DNA of 64,000 bases, from positions 3,472,001 through 3,536,000 of the forward strand of contig NZ_CP159826.1 in assembly GCF_047729875.1 (NCBI RefSeq), in the 5' to 3' direction. This DNA is from Marimicrobium sp913061115 (lineage in GTDB: Bacteria > Pseudomonadota > Gammaproteobacteria > Pseudomonadales > Halieaceae). Positions 34,607 through 44,296 of this stretch are shown here, piece after piece (the first letter of the stretch is position 1; each line of letters opens with the position of its first letter). A program made the position numbers and the translations under genes. The notes beneath the pieces were generated by a model, which worked only from the letters and a program-made list of their open reading frames with translations, had not been told where the DNA came from and did no database searches.

Positions 34607-36490
34607 GTGAATTCAGGCAGCATACTATCGGGACTCGCGACGGTGCCGGCAACGGCAGTAATGGCTGTCCTCATCGTTGTTGCAGCCTGCAGCCCGGTAG
34701 AAGACCCTAGCCTATTCCCTGAGTTCAATGCGGCAAGCGCAATACCACCCCCAACCAAAGAAAACACTGCGTTCAACCCTGAGCGCAACCTCTACTGGGG
34801 CGACCTGCACATTCACACCAGCTACTCCACCGACGCCTATATCAGCGGCGTAAAGGCGACGCCGAACGACGCCTACACCTTTGTAAAAGGCGGGGAAATC
34901 AAGCATGCCGGCGGCTACGGCATTCGCATGAGCAGGCCGCTGGACTTCGCCGCAGTCACCGACCACTCGGAGTACATCGGTGTGCTGCGTGCCACTGATC
35001 CTGACCTGCCACTTAAAAAGCGTGGACTGCGCGAACGACTACTCAAAGACGGCCGCATCAGTAACACCTTGCTGATGGCCCAGACGATGTTGGGCTTCGA
35101 CCTGGAAAACGCACTAGTCCCCGGCTGGAAAGATTTCAGCCGAGCCGCATGGCGTGACATTGTAGCAACGGCAGAGAAACACAATGATCCCGGTCGCTTT
35201 ACAGCGTTCATCGGCTACGAATGGAGTTCCATGCCGGGAGAGCGCAATCTGCATCGCAATGTCATTTACCGCAGTGCTCACGTGCCAGAACTACCATTCA
35301 GTTCAGTGGATTCTGAAGATCCCCGAGATTTGTGGACCGCGCTGGAACAACAACGCAAACAGGGCATGACGTCTTTTGCGATTCCTCACAATGGCAATGT
35401 CAGTGACGGGCGCATGTACGACGAGGTGATGTACGACGGGAAAGTGATGGATGCCAGCTATGCGCGCAGACGGATGGAAAACGAACCTCTGAGCGAAATA
35501 TTTCAGGTCAAGGGCTCCTCGGAAACACACCCACTGCTTTCCAATGAAGACGAGTTCGCAGGGTTTGAAATTTATGACACCCTGCTGTCACAGAGCCAAG
35601 AAGACTCGCGCGCTAGGGGCAGTTATATCCGCGATGCGCTGCGCACCGGGCTGGAAATGTCACACAACGAGGGTTTCAACCCCTACCGCTTTGGTGTGAT
35701 CGGAAGTTCCGACGGACACAATGCCAGCTCGCCAGTCGACGAAAACAACTACCATGGCAAATTGCCTATTCTCGATGGCAGCGCCGGACTGCGCATGGGA
35801 GAAGCCAACTTCTACCCCGCCAGCATGCCGGGTGGCCAACGCTGGAGTAGCGCCGGACTGGCGGCGGTGTGGGCTCAGGAGAACACACGGGGATCGCTTT
35901 ACGATGCGATGCTGCGCAAGGAAACCTACGCCACATCTGGGCCACGCATAGTTGTACGTTTTTTTGGTGGTTGGAATTATCCCAAAGACTTGTTTAAGCA
36001 GCAGAACTGGATAGCGCAAGCAGAACAACACGGCGTCGCTATGGGGCAAACATTGCCTACCGGTGATGCCGCAGCACCCGCTTTTGCCGTGTGGGCCATG
36101 CGTGATCCCCTCAGTGGCAATCTGGACAGAATACAAATCATCAAAGGCTGGGTAGACGACGCTGGTAAGTCTCATGAAAAGGTATTTAATGTCGCATGGT
36201 CGGGGCTGCGGAGTCTAGACACTGCAGGCAACTTACCCGGGGTCGGCAACACGGTCGATGCAACAACGGCCACTTATGCCAATAGTATTGGCAGCGGCCA
36301 ATTATCTGCAGTCTGGACAGATCCGGAGTTTGATCCAATCCAAGAGGCGTTCTACTACGCCAGAGTCATAGAAATCCCAACACCGCGCTGGTCTACCTAC
36401 GATGCGGTGACACTCGGAGTCCCGGCGCCCGAGCCTATCAGCCTGCAGGAGCGCGCTGTTACTTCAGCGATCTGGTACCAGCCGCAATAG
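34607..36490 (+). CDS. DUF3604 lipoprotein, PHP-like metal-dependent fold
   Basis: GTG start; residues 1-28 form a lipoprotein signal with lipobox VVAAC (Cys28). The mature part begins with NLYWGDLHIHTSYSTDAYI, then AVTDHSEYIGV, YEWSS, IPHNGN and GVIGSSDGHNA, the DUF3604 pattern, which resembles PHP phosphoesterase metal ligands (HxH, DH, H). Function is not established. The family is common in marine Gammaproteobacteria that degrade lipids or steroids. It is 36 nt downstream of the acyl-CoA synthetase and ends 5 nt from the convergent Fe-ADH. Confidence 0.85.
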   Translation: MNSGSILSGLATVPATAVMAVLIVVAACSPVEDPSLFPEFNAASAIPPPTKENTAFNPERNLYWGDLHIHTSYSTDAYISGVKATPNDAYTFVKGGEIKHAGGYGIRMSRPLDFAAVTDHSEYIGVLRATDPDLPLKKRGLRERLLKDGRISNTLLMAQTMLGFDLENALVPGWKDFSRAAWRDIVATAEKHNDPGRFTAFIGYEWSSMPGERNLHRNVIYRSAHVPELPFSSVDSEDPRDLWTALEQQRKQGMTSFAIPHNGNVSDGRMYDEVMYDGKVMDASYARRRMENEPLSEIFQVKGSSETHPLLSNEDEFAGFEIYDTLLSQSQEDSRARGSYIRDALRTGLEMSHNEGFNPYRFGVIGSSDGHNASSPVDENNYHGKLPILDGSAGLRMGEANFYPASMPGGQRWSSAGLAAVWAQENTRGSLYDAMLRKETYATSGPRIVVRFFGGWNYPKDLFKQQNWIAQAEQHGVAMGQTLPTGDAAAPAFAVWAMRDPLSGNLDRIQIIKGWVDDAGKSHEKVFNVAWSGLRSLDTAGNLPGVGNTVDATTATYANSIGSGQLSAVWTDPEFDPIQEAFYYARVIEIPTPRWSTYDAVTLGVPAPEPISLQERAVTSAIWYQPQ

Positions 36491-36495
36491 AATAC

Positions 36496-37707
36496 CTACG
36501 CTGGTTTTGCGATGCTCGTCAGGATTTGCATCACGTTTTTACTGTCCAATAAGCGTGGCACTGGATACGTCGCGCCCTCTTGAATCGCCTGCTGCGTGAT
36601 GGCTTCAAAGTCTACGCGTTTAATCACATCCATCTGTTCTGGAATCCCCACTTCTGTGCGCAGTTCTCGCACCGCGTCGATAAACTTCCGTGCGAGAACA
36701 GCTGGGGCCTCACCTTCGCTGCCAACGCCGACCAGTAGGCTCAACTCAGCAAGGCTTTGTTGTGCTTCCTGACAACAAAATTCAAGCACGTGCGGCAACA
36801 CCAGCGCGTTTGCCAGTCCGTGTGGAATCCCGTACTTACCGCCAAGTTGATGCGCAATAGCGTGCACATTACCGACATTGACCTGATTGATCGCAAGACC
36901 AGCATAGTAGGCTCCCATAGCCATACCGTTACGCGCATCCAAATTCTTGCCGTCATGATAGGCCGTTGCCAAGTTATCAAAAACCAACTTGATCGCCAGG
37001 CGCGCATCCTCTAACCGTGTGCCACGCTCCCACACACCGATATAGGCTTCAATGCCGTGGGTTAGCGCATCCATACCCGTTGCTGCTGTGATGTGCGGCG
37101 GCAGGCCTAACATGAGATCTGCATCTAATGCGGCAGCAAGTGGCAGTAAACAGTCGCCCATAATAATCGCTTTCTCATGGGTTGCCGCATCAGAAATCAC
37201 CGCCCCTATGGTCGCCTCTGAGCCCGTTCCCGACGTTGTAGGAATGGCGTAAAGCTTTAGAATAGGATGCTTTATTTTACCAATGCCTACCCAGTCTACT
37301 GGGGATGCATCACTGGTCGCCGCCGCAGCAATGACCTTCGCGGCATCGATGGACGAGCCGCCACCGATGGCCAAGACCACCTCACTGCCATGGGCCTTGG
37401 CCACCGCCGCGCCCTCAACAACCTGAGCGAAAGTGGGGTCAGGTAATACACCATCGTAATAGGCGACATCGACATCCGCCGCCAGAAGTACTGCTATCGC
37501 ACTCTCGACAACGCCGAGTTCACGCAGAGGCTTATCGGTGACGACGATCACTTTTTTAGCGCCGGTACGAATAATGTGTTCACACAGCTGACCTGAACTC
37601 CCGGTGCCGGCAAACACCGTGTGCCGCAAAGAAGGCGCGAAAAAAACCACCACGGTCATTATTTTTAGGTACGCGGCATGTAACATCTTTCGAATAAACA
37701 TTGGCAT
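36496..37707 (-). CDS. Iron-containing (group III) alcohol dehydrogenase
   Basis: NAD(P)-dependent alcohol/aldehyde oxidoreductase with a divalent-metal site. Motifs: LAIGGGSSIDAAK, IPTTSGTGSEAT, and metal ligands in DADLMLGLP, GMDALTHGIEAY and HAIAHQLGGKYGIPHGLANALVLPHVLEF. I set the start at ATG 37707 (403 aa), because GGAG lies 6 nt upstream; an upstream ATG at 37767 lacks an RBS. A ~25-residue hydrophobic N-terminal extension precedes the Rossmann domain. It is the last gene of the minus-strand operon 42249-36496 and convergent with DUF3604. Confidence 0.92.
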   Translation of the reverse strand: MPMFIRKMLHAAYLKIMTVVVFFAPSLRHTVFAGTGSSGQLCEHIIRTGAKKVIVVTDKPLRELGVVESAIAVLLAADVDVAYYDGVLPDPTFAQVVEGAAVAKAHGSEVVLAIGGGSSIDAAKVIAAAATSDASPVDWVGIGKIKHPILKLYAIPTTSGTGSEATIGAVISDAATHEKAIIMGDCLLPLAAALDADLMLGLPPHITAATGMDALTHGIEAYIGVWERGTRLEDARLAIKLVFDNLATAYHDGKNLDARNGMAMGAYYAGLAINQVNVGNVHAIAHQLGGKYGIPHGLANALVLPHVLEFCCQEAQQSLAELSLLVGVGSEGEAPAVLARKFIDAVRELRTEVGIPEQMDVIKRVDFEAITQQAIQEGATYPVPRLLDSKNVMQILTSIAKPA

Positions 37708-37863
37708 AAAGCACTCCACTGACGGGTTAGATATTTGCACTCGCTTTCTATTGTAGGGCATCAGCAAAAATCTGCATCAACTCAAGCGATTATAAGCCTG
37801 TTTAATACAAGGACGTAAATCAATGAGAATCGATCACGGGCGGCAGCGCAGAAGGGGGCTTGC

Positions 37864-39033
37864 CTACTTCGCCTGTTTAGGTAACCCCAGCGCCAGCAGA
37901 GCGGCTAGGCAAAGTGTCGCTGCAAGCGATATTAACACTGCATCATAATTGCCCGTCTGATCAAAGGTATAACCCGCGAGTGGCGCTCCCACTAAACCGA
38001 AGGGCAAAAACAGCGGCATTTGTGCGCCGTTTACCTGGCTGATAATGGCCGCATCAAAATATCGACTGTTGAGGTAGGGGTGCATCGGTATAAAAGCGCC
38101 ACCGCTAAAGCCTAACAGGCACATAGCGGGAATCATCTGAGACGTATCACTGGCGATAAAAAGTAGACCCAAGCCTGCGCTTTGCAGGAACAACATAGCC
38201 GCTGCAAGCCATTTTACGTAGTGCCGAACACCATCGCCCAACCATGCAAGGCAGCTCTTACCCACTAGCCCGCTAACGCCACCAAGTGCCAGAAACCAGC
38301 CAGCATCTCCCATGGTATATCCCTTGCTAGCAAACAAAGGCGGGTAGCATACCGCCAGCACGATAGCCACATTCAAGGCCAGGGCCACACATAAGCCAAT
38401 CAACCAGAAAGCCTTATTACTGTAAAACCCTTTGGCAACAGTGGCTTTGTCCGTGGTCGGTGTCAGCACAATGCCCTTAGGTATACCTGTCAGAATGGCC
38501 AGCCACAAGATCACTAATGCTCCTGCTGCCAGACTCAGCAGTGCCAAGCGCCAACTGGTGTGCTCCAGCAGTGTTCCCACTAGAGGAGGCAAAATAGCGG
38601 ACGCCAAACTGATGCCAATAGCGACTATTGCCAGAGCACGTGCCTCACGTCCAGAGTAGAGCTTAACCATAAGGCCGTTAATTACGACGGGGCCATAAAG
38701 CGTAAGGCCAAGTGAAAATGACAAAAAACCCAACGCCACTAACCACAGCGCTGGTGCCGCAGTGATGGCCATAAGGGATAGCATGCCGAGAGTTACGCCG
38801 ATCAGCAGGATATTTCGAATCGGCAGCTGGTCCGCCATTTTGCCGATCCAGCTGCCTAAAATTGCGGGCACCAGCAGCAGCGCTACTGGACCCACATTTA
38901 GCATCGCGACGCCAACATCGAACTCTTTCGACAATGGCTCAACGAAAAAGCCATAGATTCCCATCATCCCAGGGCCTAGCGCTAAACAGCACATACCGGT
39001 CAGCACAGGACGCAACGGGCTTAGGATCTGCAT
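37864..39033 (-). CDS. Major facilitator superfamily transporter
   Basis: A 389-residue protein with 12 predicted membrane segments and MFS features: the loop-2 region LGSWIGKMADQLPIRNILLIG (G-x-L-x-D-like) and internal pseudo-symmetry between two six-helix halves. The sequence resembles the monocarboxylate/OFA-like branch, suggesting uptake of an organic acid. It sits inside the catabolic operon, between the acetoacetate-decarboxylase-fold gene and the Fe-ADH gene, so the likely cargo is the operon's substrate; this is inference. The start has weak RBS sequence. Confidence 0.9.
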   Translation of the reverse strand: MQILSPLRPVLTGMCCLALGPGMMGIYGFFVEPLSKEFDVGVAMLNVGPVALLLVPAILGSWIGKMADQLPIRNILLIGVTLGMLSLMAITAAPALWLVALGFLSFSLGLTLYGPVVINGLMVKLYSGREARALAIVAIGISLASAILPPLVGTLLEHTSWRLALLSLAAGALVILWLAILTGIPKGIVLTPTTDKATVAKGFYSNKAFWLIGLCVALALNVAIVLAVCYPPLFASKGYTMGDAGWFLALGGVSGLVGKSCLAWLGDGVRHYVKWLAAAMLFLQSAGLGLLFIASDTSQMIPAMCLLGFSGGAFIPMHPYLNSRYFDAAIISQVNGAQMPLFLPFGLVGAPLAGYTFDQTGNYDAVLISLAATLCLAALLALGLPKQAK

Positions 39034-39125
39034 AATTTTTCCTGACTAATGAATCCGCCCGTTACTGCGTTGGCTAAAGAAATACTTAGATCAGCATGGC
39101 GATAGCCTGCAGATCCAGTAAAAAA

Positions 39126-39905
39126 TCAACCGCGCTTAGGGCCCCCATTAGTGCCAGGCCACCGTGAACCAGAGATGGTATCGGTAAACGGCAGGAACGC
39201 TTGTGGATCGAGCTTGCCGGCTAATGTCATCTCACGATCAAGAAAAGTCGGCCACCAGAGGTAGGATTCGAGTTGCTCACGCATTGGCAATAGGCTTGTC
39301 AGTGGGTCCCAAGGGCTGTCACGCAACACCAATGTACCCTCAACCTCCTCGCGCCATGCCGTGCCGTACTCACTGCGCACTCGGACCACGTGGGGCGGAA
39401 AGTCAAAATCAGTAGCAGGGCCGCCCACACTTACCGCGCGGGAGTACTTTAACCACCATTCATTCTGCTGATGCGGCTCTCGTGGTCCCGAAGGGCCAGT
39501 AGAAACGCCATTGAACTCAACAAAGGTGTATCCCTGATGTATGCAACGCGCTTTAATTTGCGGCCCGAGGCGATAAAATTCCGTGGTGCAGGGGTATTTT
39601 GGCTGCCCATTAGTTTCCTGGCTGACGAATATAGCTGACTCTTGGTCGATACCATAACCCAGTGTAAATTCGCCGGCAACGCCATCGAAATCTGCGTCAA
39701 CACTGGTAACGATTCCATACTCGGGCTCATCCGGTACCGGGAAATTGTAAATAGTGAGATTGACGTGGGGATTGGCTCCCGGGGAAATACCCGGCGGCAG
39801 CAACGCGGCTATCTTGTCCGGATCCGTCCGATATACGATCTTCAGCATGGGCCAATTGACAATATCTCCCGGATTTCCTTGGGGTGCACCTGTTTCAGTG
39901 GTCAT
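39126..39905 (-). CDS. Acetoacetate decarboxylase (ADC) family protein
   Basis: 259 residues from ATG 39905, which has AAGGA about 9 nt upstream; an in-frame start 48 nt earlier has none. ADC-fold strands are visible (LKIVYRTDPDKIAALLPPGI, VNLTIYNFPVPDEPEYG, EFTLGYGIDQESAIFVSQE), and the Schiff-base lysine position is represented by NGQPKYP (ADC has GyPKK). True ADC removes CO2 from acetoacetate; relatives act on other 2- or 3-oxo acids as decarboxylases, dehydratases or aldolases. Its neighbours (Rieske oxygenase, amidohydrolase) suggest a ring-derived oxo acid as substrate. Confidence 0.82.
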   Translation of the reverse strand: MTTETGAPQGNPGDIVNWPMLKIVYRTDPDKIAALLPPGISPGANPHVNLTIYNFPVPDEPEYGIVTSVDADFDGVAGEFTLGYGIDQESAIFVSQETNGQPKYPCTTEFYRLGPQIKARCIHQGYTFVEFNGVSTGPSGPREPHQQNEWWLKYSRAVSVGGPATDFDFPPHVVRVRSEYGTAWREEVEGTLVLRDSPWDPLTSLLPMREQLESYLWWPTFLDREMTLAGKLDPQAFLPFTDTISGSRWPGTNGGPKRG

Positions 39906-40024
39906 ATTCTTTTCCTTATTGATTATCGTTGCTGAATTAAACGCCCACTGCATCGGGCGCTGGTGTCTCTCGGTTGAGAATTAACGGCTCATGCCGCCAG
40001 TGATGATGGCCGCCCTATTCAAGC

Positions 40025-40996
40025 CTAGGCGATTTCACGCTTGTCGTTTGACGTTAGGTAGAACTGACGCACCCATTTGCGGAACATCACCAAGCTCTTA
40101 TCCTCTTTACAGAAAAGCGGCCGATGCTTGTGCACCTTATTAGCCCAGATCGGGTAGTCGTCGTCCAGCCCTGCAATAATGCCTTCCATGACATCGTCGC
40201 CCGCCAGATCCTCAATGGCTCGACTGACTGTCAGCGTCCACCGCATCAGAGTTTGGTGCTTGCTAATAGGCTGGGCGCTGTTATACATCACCATTTCAGC
40301 GCCTGGCGCGTAAGTGTTGCGCACCATAGCAAAGCCAGGGCTGTACACCGTGGCATGCAGATGCGTGCTGACGCCTGATTGTTCTGCATCGGAATGCAGG
40401 TGCAGCGTGCGACCGTCAGCATCAATTGTGACCACTGATGGCGGCACGTCCTCCATTTTGTGTACAAACTGAAAATGCACCGGGTCACAAGAATTTTCAG
40501 CAATGTCCTGAACATGGGCGGGCACCAGAAACTCGGTGTAGCGCGGACTCGTCCAATCGGGGTGACCGAGTTCCGGAAGAGACGGCAGCTCCCACTGCGG
40601 TCCAGTATTTTCCCGATGGAACCAGATATAGACCTCTCCGTTCTTCTCCTCACAATGCCAGGTGCGCAAGCGTGCGCGATCGGGAATTTCATCGCTATAG
40701 GGGATATGTTCACACATACCGTCCGTGCCATAGCGCCAGCCGTGGAACGGACAACGGATAGACTCCCCCACCACCCTGCCCTTCACGCCTAAATGCGCGC
40801 CCAAGTGTGGGCAGTATGCGTCCTGTATCACCGGCACCCCGGACCGGGTGCGGTATAGCACCAACTCTCGGTCGAAGGCCTGAACTGACTTGACTTCACC
40901 CACCAGCAGTTCGCTAGAACGCGCGACGGAATACCAGCCCATGGGGAATTCAGGTGTCGTATTGGTCTTGGATTCACATGCTTCTACGATCGTCAT
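40025..40996 (-). CDS. Rieske 2Fe-2S non-heme iron oxygenase, KshA-like
   Basis: Second Rieske oxygenase of the window (323 residues). Cluster ligands: CPH (62-64) and CPFH (82-85); mononuclear iron site NSCDPVHFQFVH (Asp171, His174, His179). N-terminal FPMGWYSVARSSEL matches KshA-like enzymes. The Rieske spacing between pairs (17 residues) is canonical, unlike the 14.8-kb paralogue. It lies 38 nt downstream of the amidohydrolase gene in the operon. No ferredoxin or reductase gene is in the operon. Product could be a ring-hydroxylated or O-demethylated intermediate. Confidence 0.88.
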   Translation of the reverse strand: MTIVEACESKTNTTPEFPMGWYSVARSSELLVGEVKSVQAFDRELVLYRTRSGVPVIQDAYCPHLGAHLGVKGRVVGESIRCPFHGWRYGTDGMCEHIPYSDEIPDRARLRTWHCEEKNGEVYIWFHRENTGPQWELPSLPELGHPDWTSPRYTEFLVPAHVQDIAENSCDPVHFQFVHKMEDVPPSVVTIDADGRTLHLHSDAEQSGVSTHLHATVYSPGFAMVRNTYAPGAEMVMYNSAQPISKHQTLMRWTLTVSRAIEDLAGDDVMEGIIAGLDDDYPIWANKVHKHRPLFCKEDKSLVMFRKWVRQFYLTSNDKREIA

Positions 40997-41034
40997 ATAT
41001 GCCTCTATAAATGCCTACTGCCTACTGCTTAAAC

Positions 41035-42249
41035 TTAATTGAAGAGTGCGGCCGTGGGCCCTATCTCATTGGCGATCACTTGCAGTCGCTGACGATCCAA
41101 CCCGTAAAAGTTCACGGCGTTCTCGCCTAGAATCTTGCGACCATCGCGCTCGGGAAAATTACTGAAGTTGTCCTTAAAATACTGCGCGGTGTTGGGCCAG
41201 CTGCCCTCGGGGTGTGGAAAATCATTCCCCCACATGACCTTGTCCAGGCCCACTTCATCACGCACATCCAAGTCGGGACGCAGCACACAGGAAGCGCCCA
41301 CACCGATATTACGCGCAAAATACTCGCTGGGTCGCAGCGACAAATGCTTGCGGAAGTTTCCCAGCTTGGCAGAAATTTGTCCTTCTGTGTAATGGAAGTC
41401 CATCAAACGCAACCAAGAAGGCAACATGAACATCGTGCCGCCTTCAACAATCATGGTCTTGAGCTTGGGGAAGCGCTCGAAGACTCCGCCCCAAATCATG
41501 AATGTCAGCGGTCGATATAGCCACCACATTACCTCGGACACATAAATGCCCATGGCACCCGGCAGCTCGTCACGCTTATCCTCCACAGGGAAGCCTGCTC
41601 CGAAGTACTCCAAGTGGGGGGCTGGCCCAGAGTGAAAGTGAACAATCACTTCAAGGTCTTCACAGATCGCCCAAAAGGGATCATATTTGACGTGATGATA
41701 AGGGTCATGCTCGCCCCATAACGTCGGAATCATGACCGCTCTGAGGCCATTGTCCACACACCATTGCACCGCCTCCACGGCCTGTTGCACATCCCACAAC
41801 AGCGGAATCGAGGCCACGCCTATATGACGGGCGGAATCGTTAGCGCACCATTCGGCCAGCCAGCGATTGTGCGCCATGGCTCCAGCCCATTGTAATTCCG
41901 GCACCATATCCCGCGGCGACAAACCGAGGCCAGCACCGAAGGGCGGCGTGTTCTTCTCGGTGATACCGTCGGGAAAAATAACCTCAGCGGCAATCCCGTC
42001 ACCGGCCAACATATTCAGACGTTCATTATAATCCCAGGCGCCCGTAAGCTGCTTCTTAATGGGCGCACGCCAAGCGTCATTGATTTCCTTGATCAGGAAG
42101 GTGGACTCGGCTTTATCCATCATGTCGATCGTGATGGGCACCGCCATATCCATCATCTCGTGGTACTTTGACTCCACGTAGGGTTTATAGTCGGCGATCG
42201 GCAGGCCGGCGTGGCAATCGGCAGAAACCACAATCAGATGGTCGGACAT
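41035..42249 (-). CDS. Amidohydrolase_2 family metal-dependent hydrolase/decarboxylase
   Basis: TIM-barrel amidohydrolase of the ACMSD/gamma-resorcylate decarboxylase branch (404 residues). Metal-site motifs appear as VSADCHAG near the N-terminus (in place of DxHxH), VHFHSGPAP in mid-chain and WGNDFPHPEGSWP near the C-terminus (terminal Asp ligand). Relatives are non-oxidative decarboxylases or C-C hydrolases of aromatic or dicarbonyl acids. It is the first gene of the minus-strand operon, directly opposite tetR, with a strong palindrome in the 123-nt gap. Confidence 0.88.
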   Translation of the reverse strand: MSDHLIVVSADCHAGLPIADYKPYVESKYHEMMDMAVPITIDMMDKAESTFLIKEINDAWRAPIKKQLTGAWDYNERLNMLAGDGIAAEVIFPDGITEKNTPPFGAGLGLSPRDMVPELQWAGAMAHNRWLAEWCANDSARHIGVASIPLLWDVQQAVEAVQWCVDNGLRAVMIPTLWGEHDPYHHVKYDPFWAICEDLEVIVHFHSGPAPHLEYFGAGFPVEDKRDELPGAMGIYVSEVMWWLYRPLTFMIWGGVFERFPKLKTMIVEGGTMFMLPSWLRLMDFHYTEGQISAKLGNFRKHLSLRPSEYFARNIGVGASCVLRPDLDVRDEVGLDKVMWGNDFPHPEGSWPNTAQYFKDNFSNFPERDGRKILGENAVNFYGLDRQRLQVIANEIGPTAALFN

Positions 42250-42296
42250 TGTATTCTCTCTTCATTGAGCTCAGTAAAAGATAGCGTATCGCTTCC

Positions 42297-42320
42297 CATA
42301 TGAGCAAACTTGCACATATG
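42297..42320. promoter_or_regulatory. 24-bp palindrome, candidate TetR operator
   Basis: Two CATATG hexamers flank an inner GCAA...TTGC; 20 of 24 positions are symmetric around 42308/42309. It lies between the divergent starts at 42249 and 42373. On the minus strand a TATACA (about 42319-42324) just upstream of the palindrome could be a -10 element, so bound repressor would block the operon. Confidence 0.65.
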
Positions 42321-42372
42321 TATACAAAATAGTTTAATGCAGTAGCGATTGCAATAGTATTACGGAAATTTC

Positions 42373-42996
42373 ATGGACATGGCAGAGGTGCCTTTAGGGC
42401 GCCGCAAAAAGCGCAAACAAGAAATCCGTAGCCGCATAGAAGAAGCGGCCTACCGACTTTTTCGTGAGCAAGGCATCGAAGACACCAGCATCGAGCAAAT
42501 CTGCGTGGAAGCCGATGTCGCCAGGCGCACCTTTTATGGGCATTTCCCCAACAAGCACGCCCTTCTAGGAGGGCTGGGCATCTCCCGCCTCTATGATCAG
42601 TCAGAACCGATGTTTCGCCTGTTAATGAACAACCACCAGGCAACACGAGACCGACTGGAAGCCATGATCGACTATATCGAGTCCAATTTTGCCGACTATG
42701 AAGACATTGATCGCCAACTGATCCTGATTGCACCGTCCACTTTCGCCGAAGATGCCGAGCGGCAGCGGGAAATAGGTGACAGCGCAATTGCGAGCTTTGT
42801 TCACCTAATCGCTGCAGGAATCGAAGTGGGAGACGTTAAAGCCGACTTCTCACCGGAAATACTTGCTGCGATGGTGGTGGGTACACTCAATATGCTCACC
42901 ATCAGCTGGGCCATGAACAGCGACTACCCAATCTTTGCCAAGCTTGAGGAAGCGCGAGTCATGTTCGAACACTTGATTTGCAAGGACAACCCGTAA
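42373..42996 (+). CDS. TetR-family transcriptional regulator
   Basis: 207 residues. The HTH spans residues ~15-60 (RSRIEEAAYRLFREQGIEDTSIEQICVEADVARRTFYGHFPNKHALL), a textbook TetR DNA-binding domain, followed by an all-helical ligand domain. It is divergent from the amidohydrolase-Rieske operon and followed on the same strand by a CoA-transferase gene, so it probably represses both sides in response to a substrate or CoA ester. RBS is weak. Confidence 0.94.
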   Translation: MDMAEVPLGRRKKRKQEIRSRIEEAAYRLFREQGIEDTSIEQICVEADVARRTFYGHFPNKHALLGGLGISRLYDQSEPMFRLLMNNHQATRDRLEAMIDYIESNFADYEDIDRQLILIAPSTFAEDAERQREIGDSAIASFVHLIAAGIEVGDVKADFSPEILAAMVVGTLNMLTISWAMNSDYPIFAKLEEARVMFEHLICKDNP

Positions 42997-43072
42997 GCAC
43001 TGTAACCCCATTGCCGCAGCAAGAAGCAAGCGACAATATCCTGTTCGCCACCCACCATCCGGAGCATACGCC

Positions 43073-44227
43073 ATGGGACCACTTCAGGGTCTGACCATTA
43101 TTGAAATTTCGGGTATCGGGCCGGGGCCCTTCGCCGCCATGCTACTGGCTGACATGGGCGCTGAGGTGATTCGTGTAGAACGACCCGGAGGCAGTATGTT
43201 CACTGCTTCCCACAATCCAAAGTTGGACTTCCTCAACCGCAATAAACGCTGCATTAGTGTCAATCTGAAGAAAAAAGATGGCGTTGACACCGTGCTGACC
43301 CTGCTGGAAAAAGCCGACGCACTGCTGGAGGGGAATCGTCCCGGTGTTATGGAGCGGCTAGGGCTGGGGCCTGACATCTGCTTGGCGCGCAATCCAGCAC
43401 TGGTTTATGGCCGCATGACCGGCTGGGGGCAAGAAGGTCCGATGGCAAAAGAAGCGGGGCACGACATAAACTATATCGCCCTCAGCGGGGCACTTCATGG
43501 TATTGGTCGCGCGGGAGAAAAACCCGCCATTCCCCTCAACATGGTGGGGGACTTCGGCGGCGGCGGCCTAATGCTGGCCTATGGCATGGTCTGCGCACTT
43601 CTGGAAGCGAAGGGCTCAGGCAAAGGCCAGGTCGTGGATGCCGCGATGATTGACGGTGCAGCCACTCTAATGGCCAGTACCTTTGCCGCCAACCAGGCCG
43701 GATTCTGGTCTGATGAGCGAGGTACAAATTTGCTTGATTCGGGTTCACATTTTTACGAGGTGTACGAAACCGCTGACGGTAAATACATTTCTCTGGGCTC
43801 CATCGAACCGCAGTTTTACGCGACCCTATTAAACAAGTTGGGCGACGACGCCAAACATTTTGAGAACCAGTTCGACATGGGCAATTGGCCGCAGATGAAG
43901 GCCAAAATGACCGAGATCATCAAAGGCAAAACGCGAGATGACTGGGATGCGGTCTTCGCCGGCTCGGATGTCTGTTATGCGCCGGTACTGTCGATGAGTG
44001 AAGTTCGCCACCACCCTCATCATCAAGCTCGAGGCACCTTTATTGACGACGGTGACGTGTGGCAACCGGCACCCGCCCCGCGCTTCAGCCGCACAAACGG
44101 CGAACTACGCTGCGCTGCCGCTACGATTGGAGAACACACAAAGGATGTTCTGCGCGAATTCGGTTTTAGTGATGAAGACATTCAGAAACGGCTTGAAAGT
44201 GGCGCAATTCATAGTCATTCAGCCTAG
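43073..44227 (+). CDS. Class III (CaiB/Frc/AMACR family) CoA-transferase or racemase
   Basis: 384 residues. N-terminal GPLQGLTIIEISGIGPGPFAAMLLADMGAEVIRVERPGG is diagnostic. The catalytic aspartate is in GQVVDAAMIDGAATLM. It also shows RNKRCISVNLKKKDG and DLLEGNRPGVMERLGLGP-like sequence, which resembles alpha-methylacyl-CoA racemase more than formyl-CoA transferase. It could epimerise 2-methyl-branched (for example steroid side-chain) acyl-CoAs or move CoA between acids. GGAG lies 8 nt upstream; 76 nt downstream of tetR. Confidence 0.92.
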   Translation: MGPLQGLTIIEISGIGPGPFAAMLLADMGAEVIRVERPGGSMFTASHNPKLDFLNRNKRCISVNLKKKDGVDTVLTLLEKADALLEGNRPGVMERLGLGPDICLARNPALVYGRMTGWGQEGPMAKEAGHDINYIALSGALHGIGRAGEKPAIPLNMVGDFGGGGLMLAYGMVCALLEAKGSGKGQVVDAAMIDGAATLMASTFAANQAGFWSDERGTNLLDSGSHFYEVYETADGKYISLGSIEPQFYATLLNKLGDDAKHFENQFDMGNWPQMKAKMTEIIKGKTRDDWDAVFAGSDVCYAPVLSMSEVRHHPHHQARGTFIDDGDVWQPAPAPRFSRTNGELRCAAATIGEHTKDVLREFGFSDEDIQKRLESGAIHSHSA

Positions 44228-44296
44228 AATGACATGCAGATATAACCCCAAAGGCGACACCAACGCCGCCGCGATAGCAACAGGATAAACACTTCA

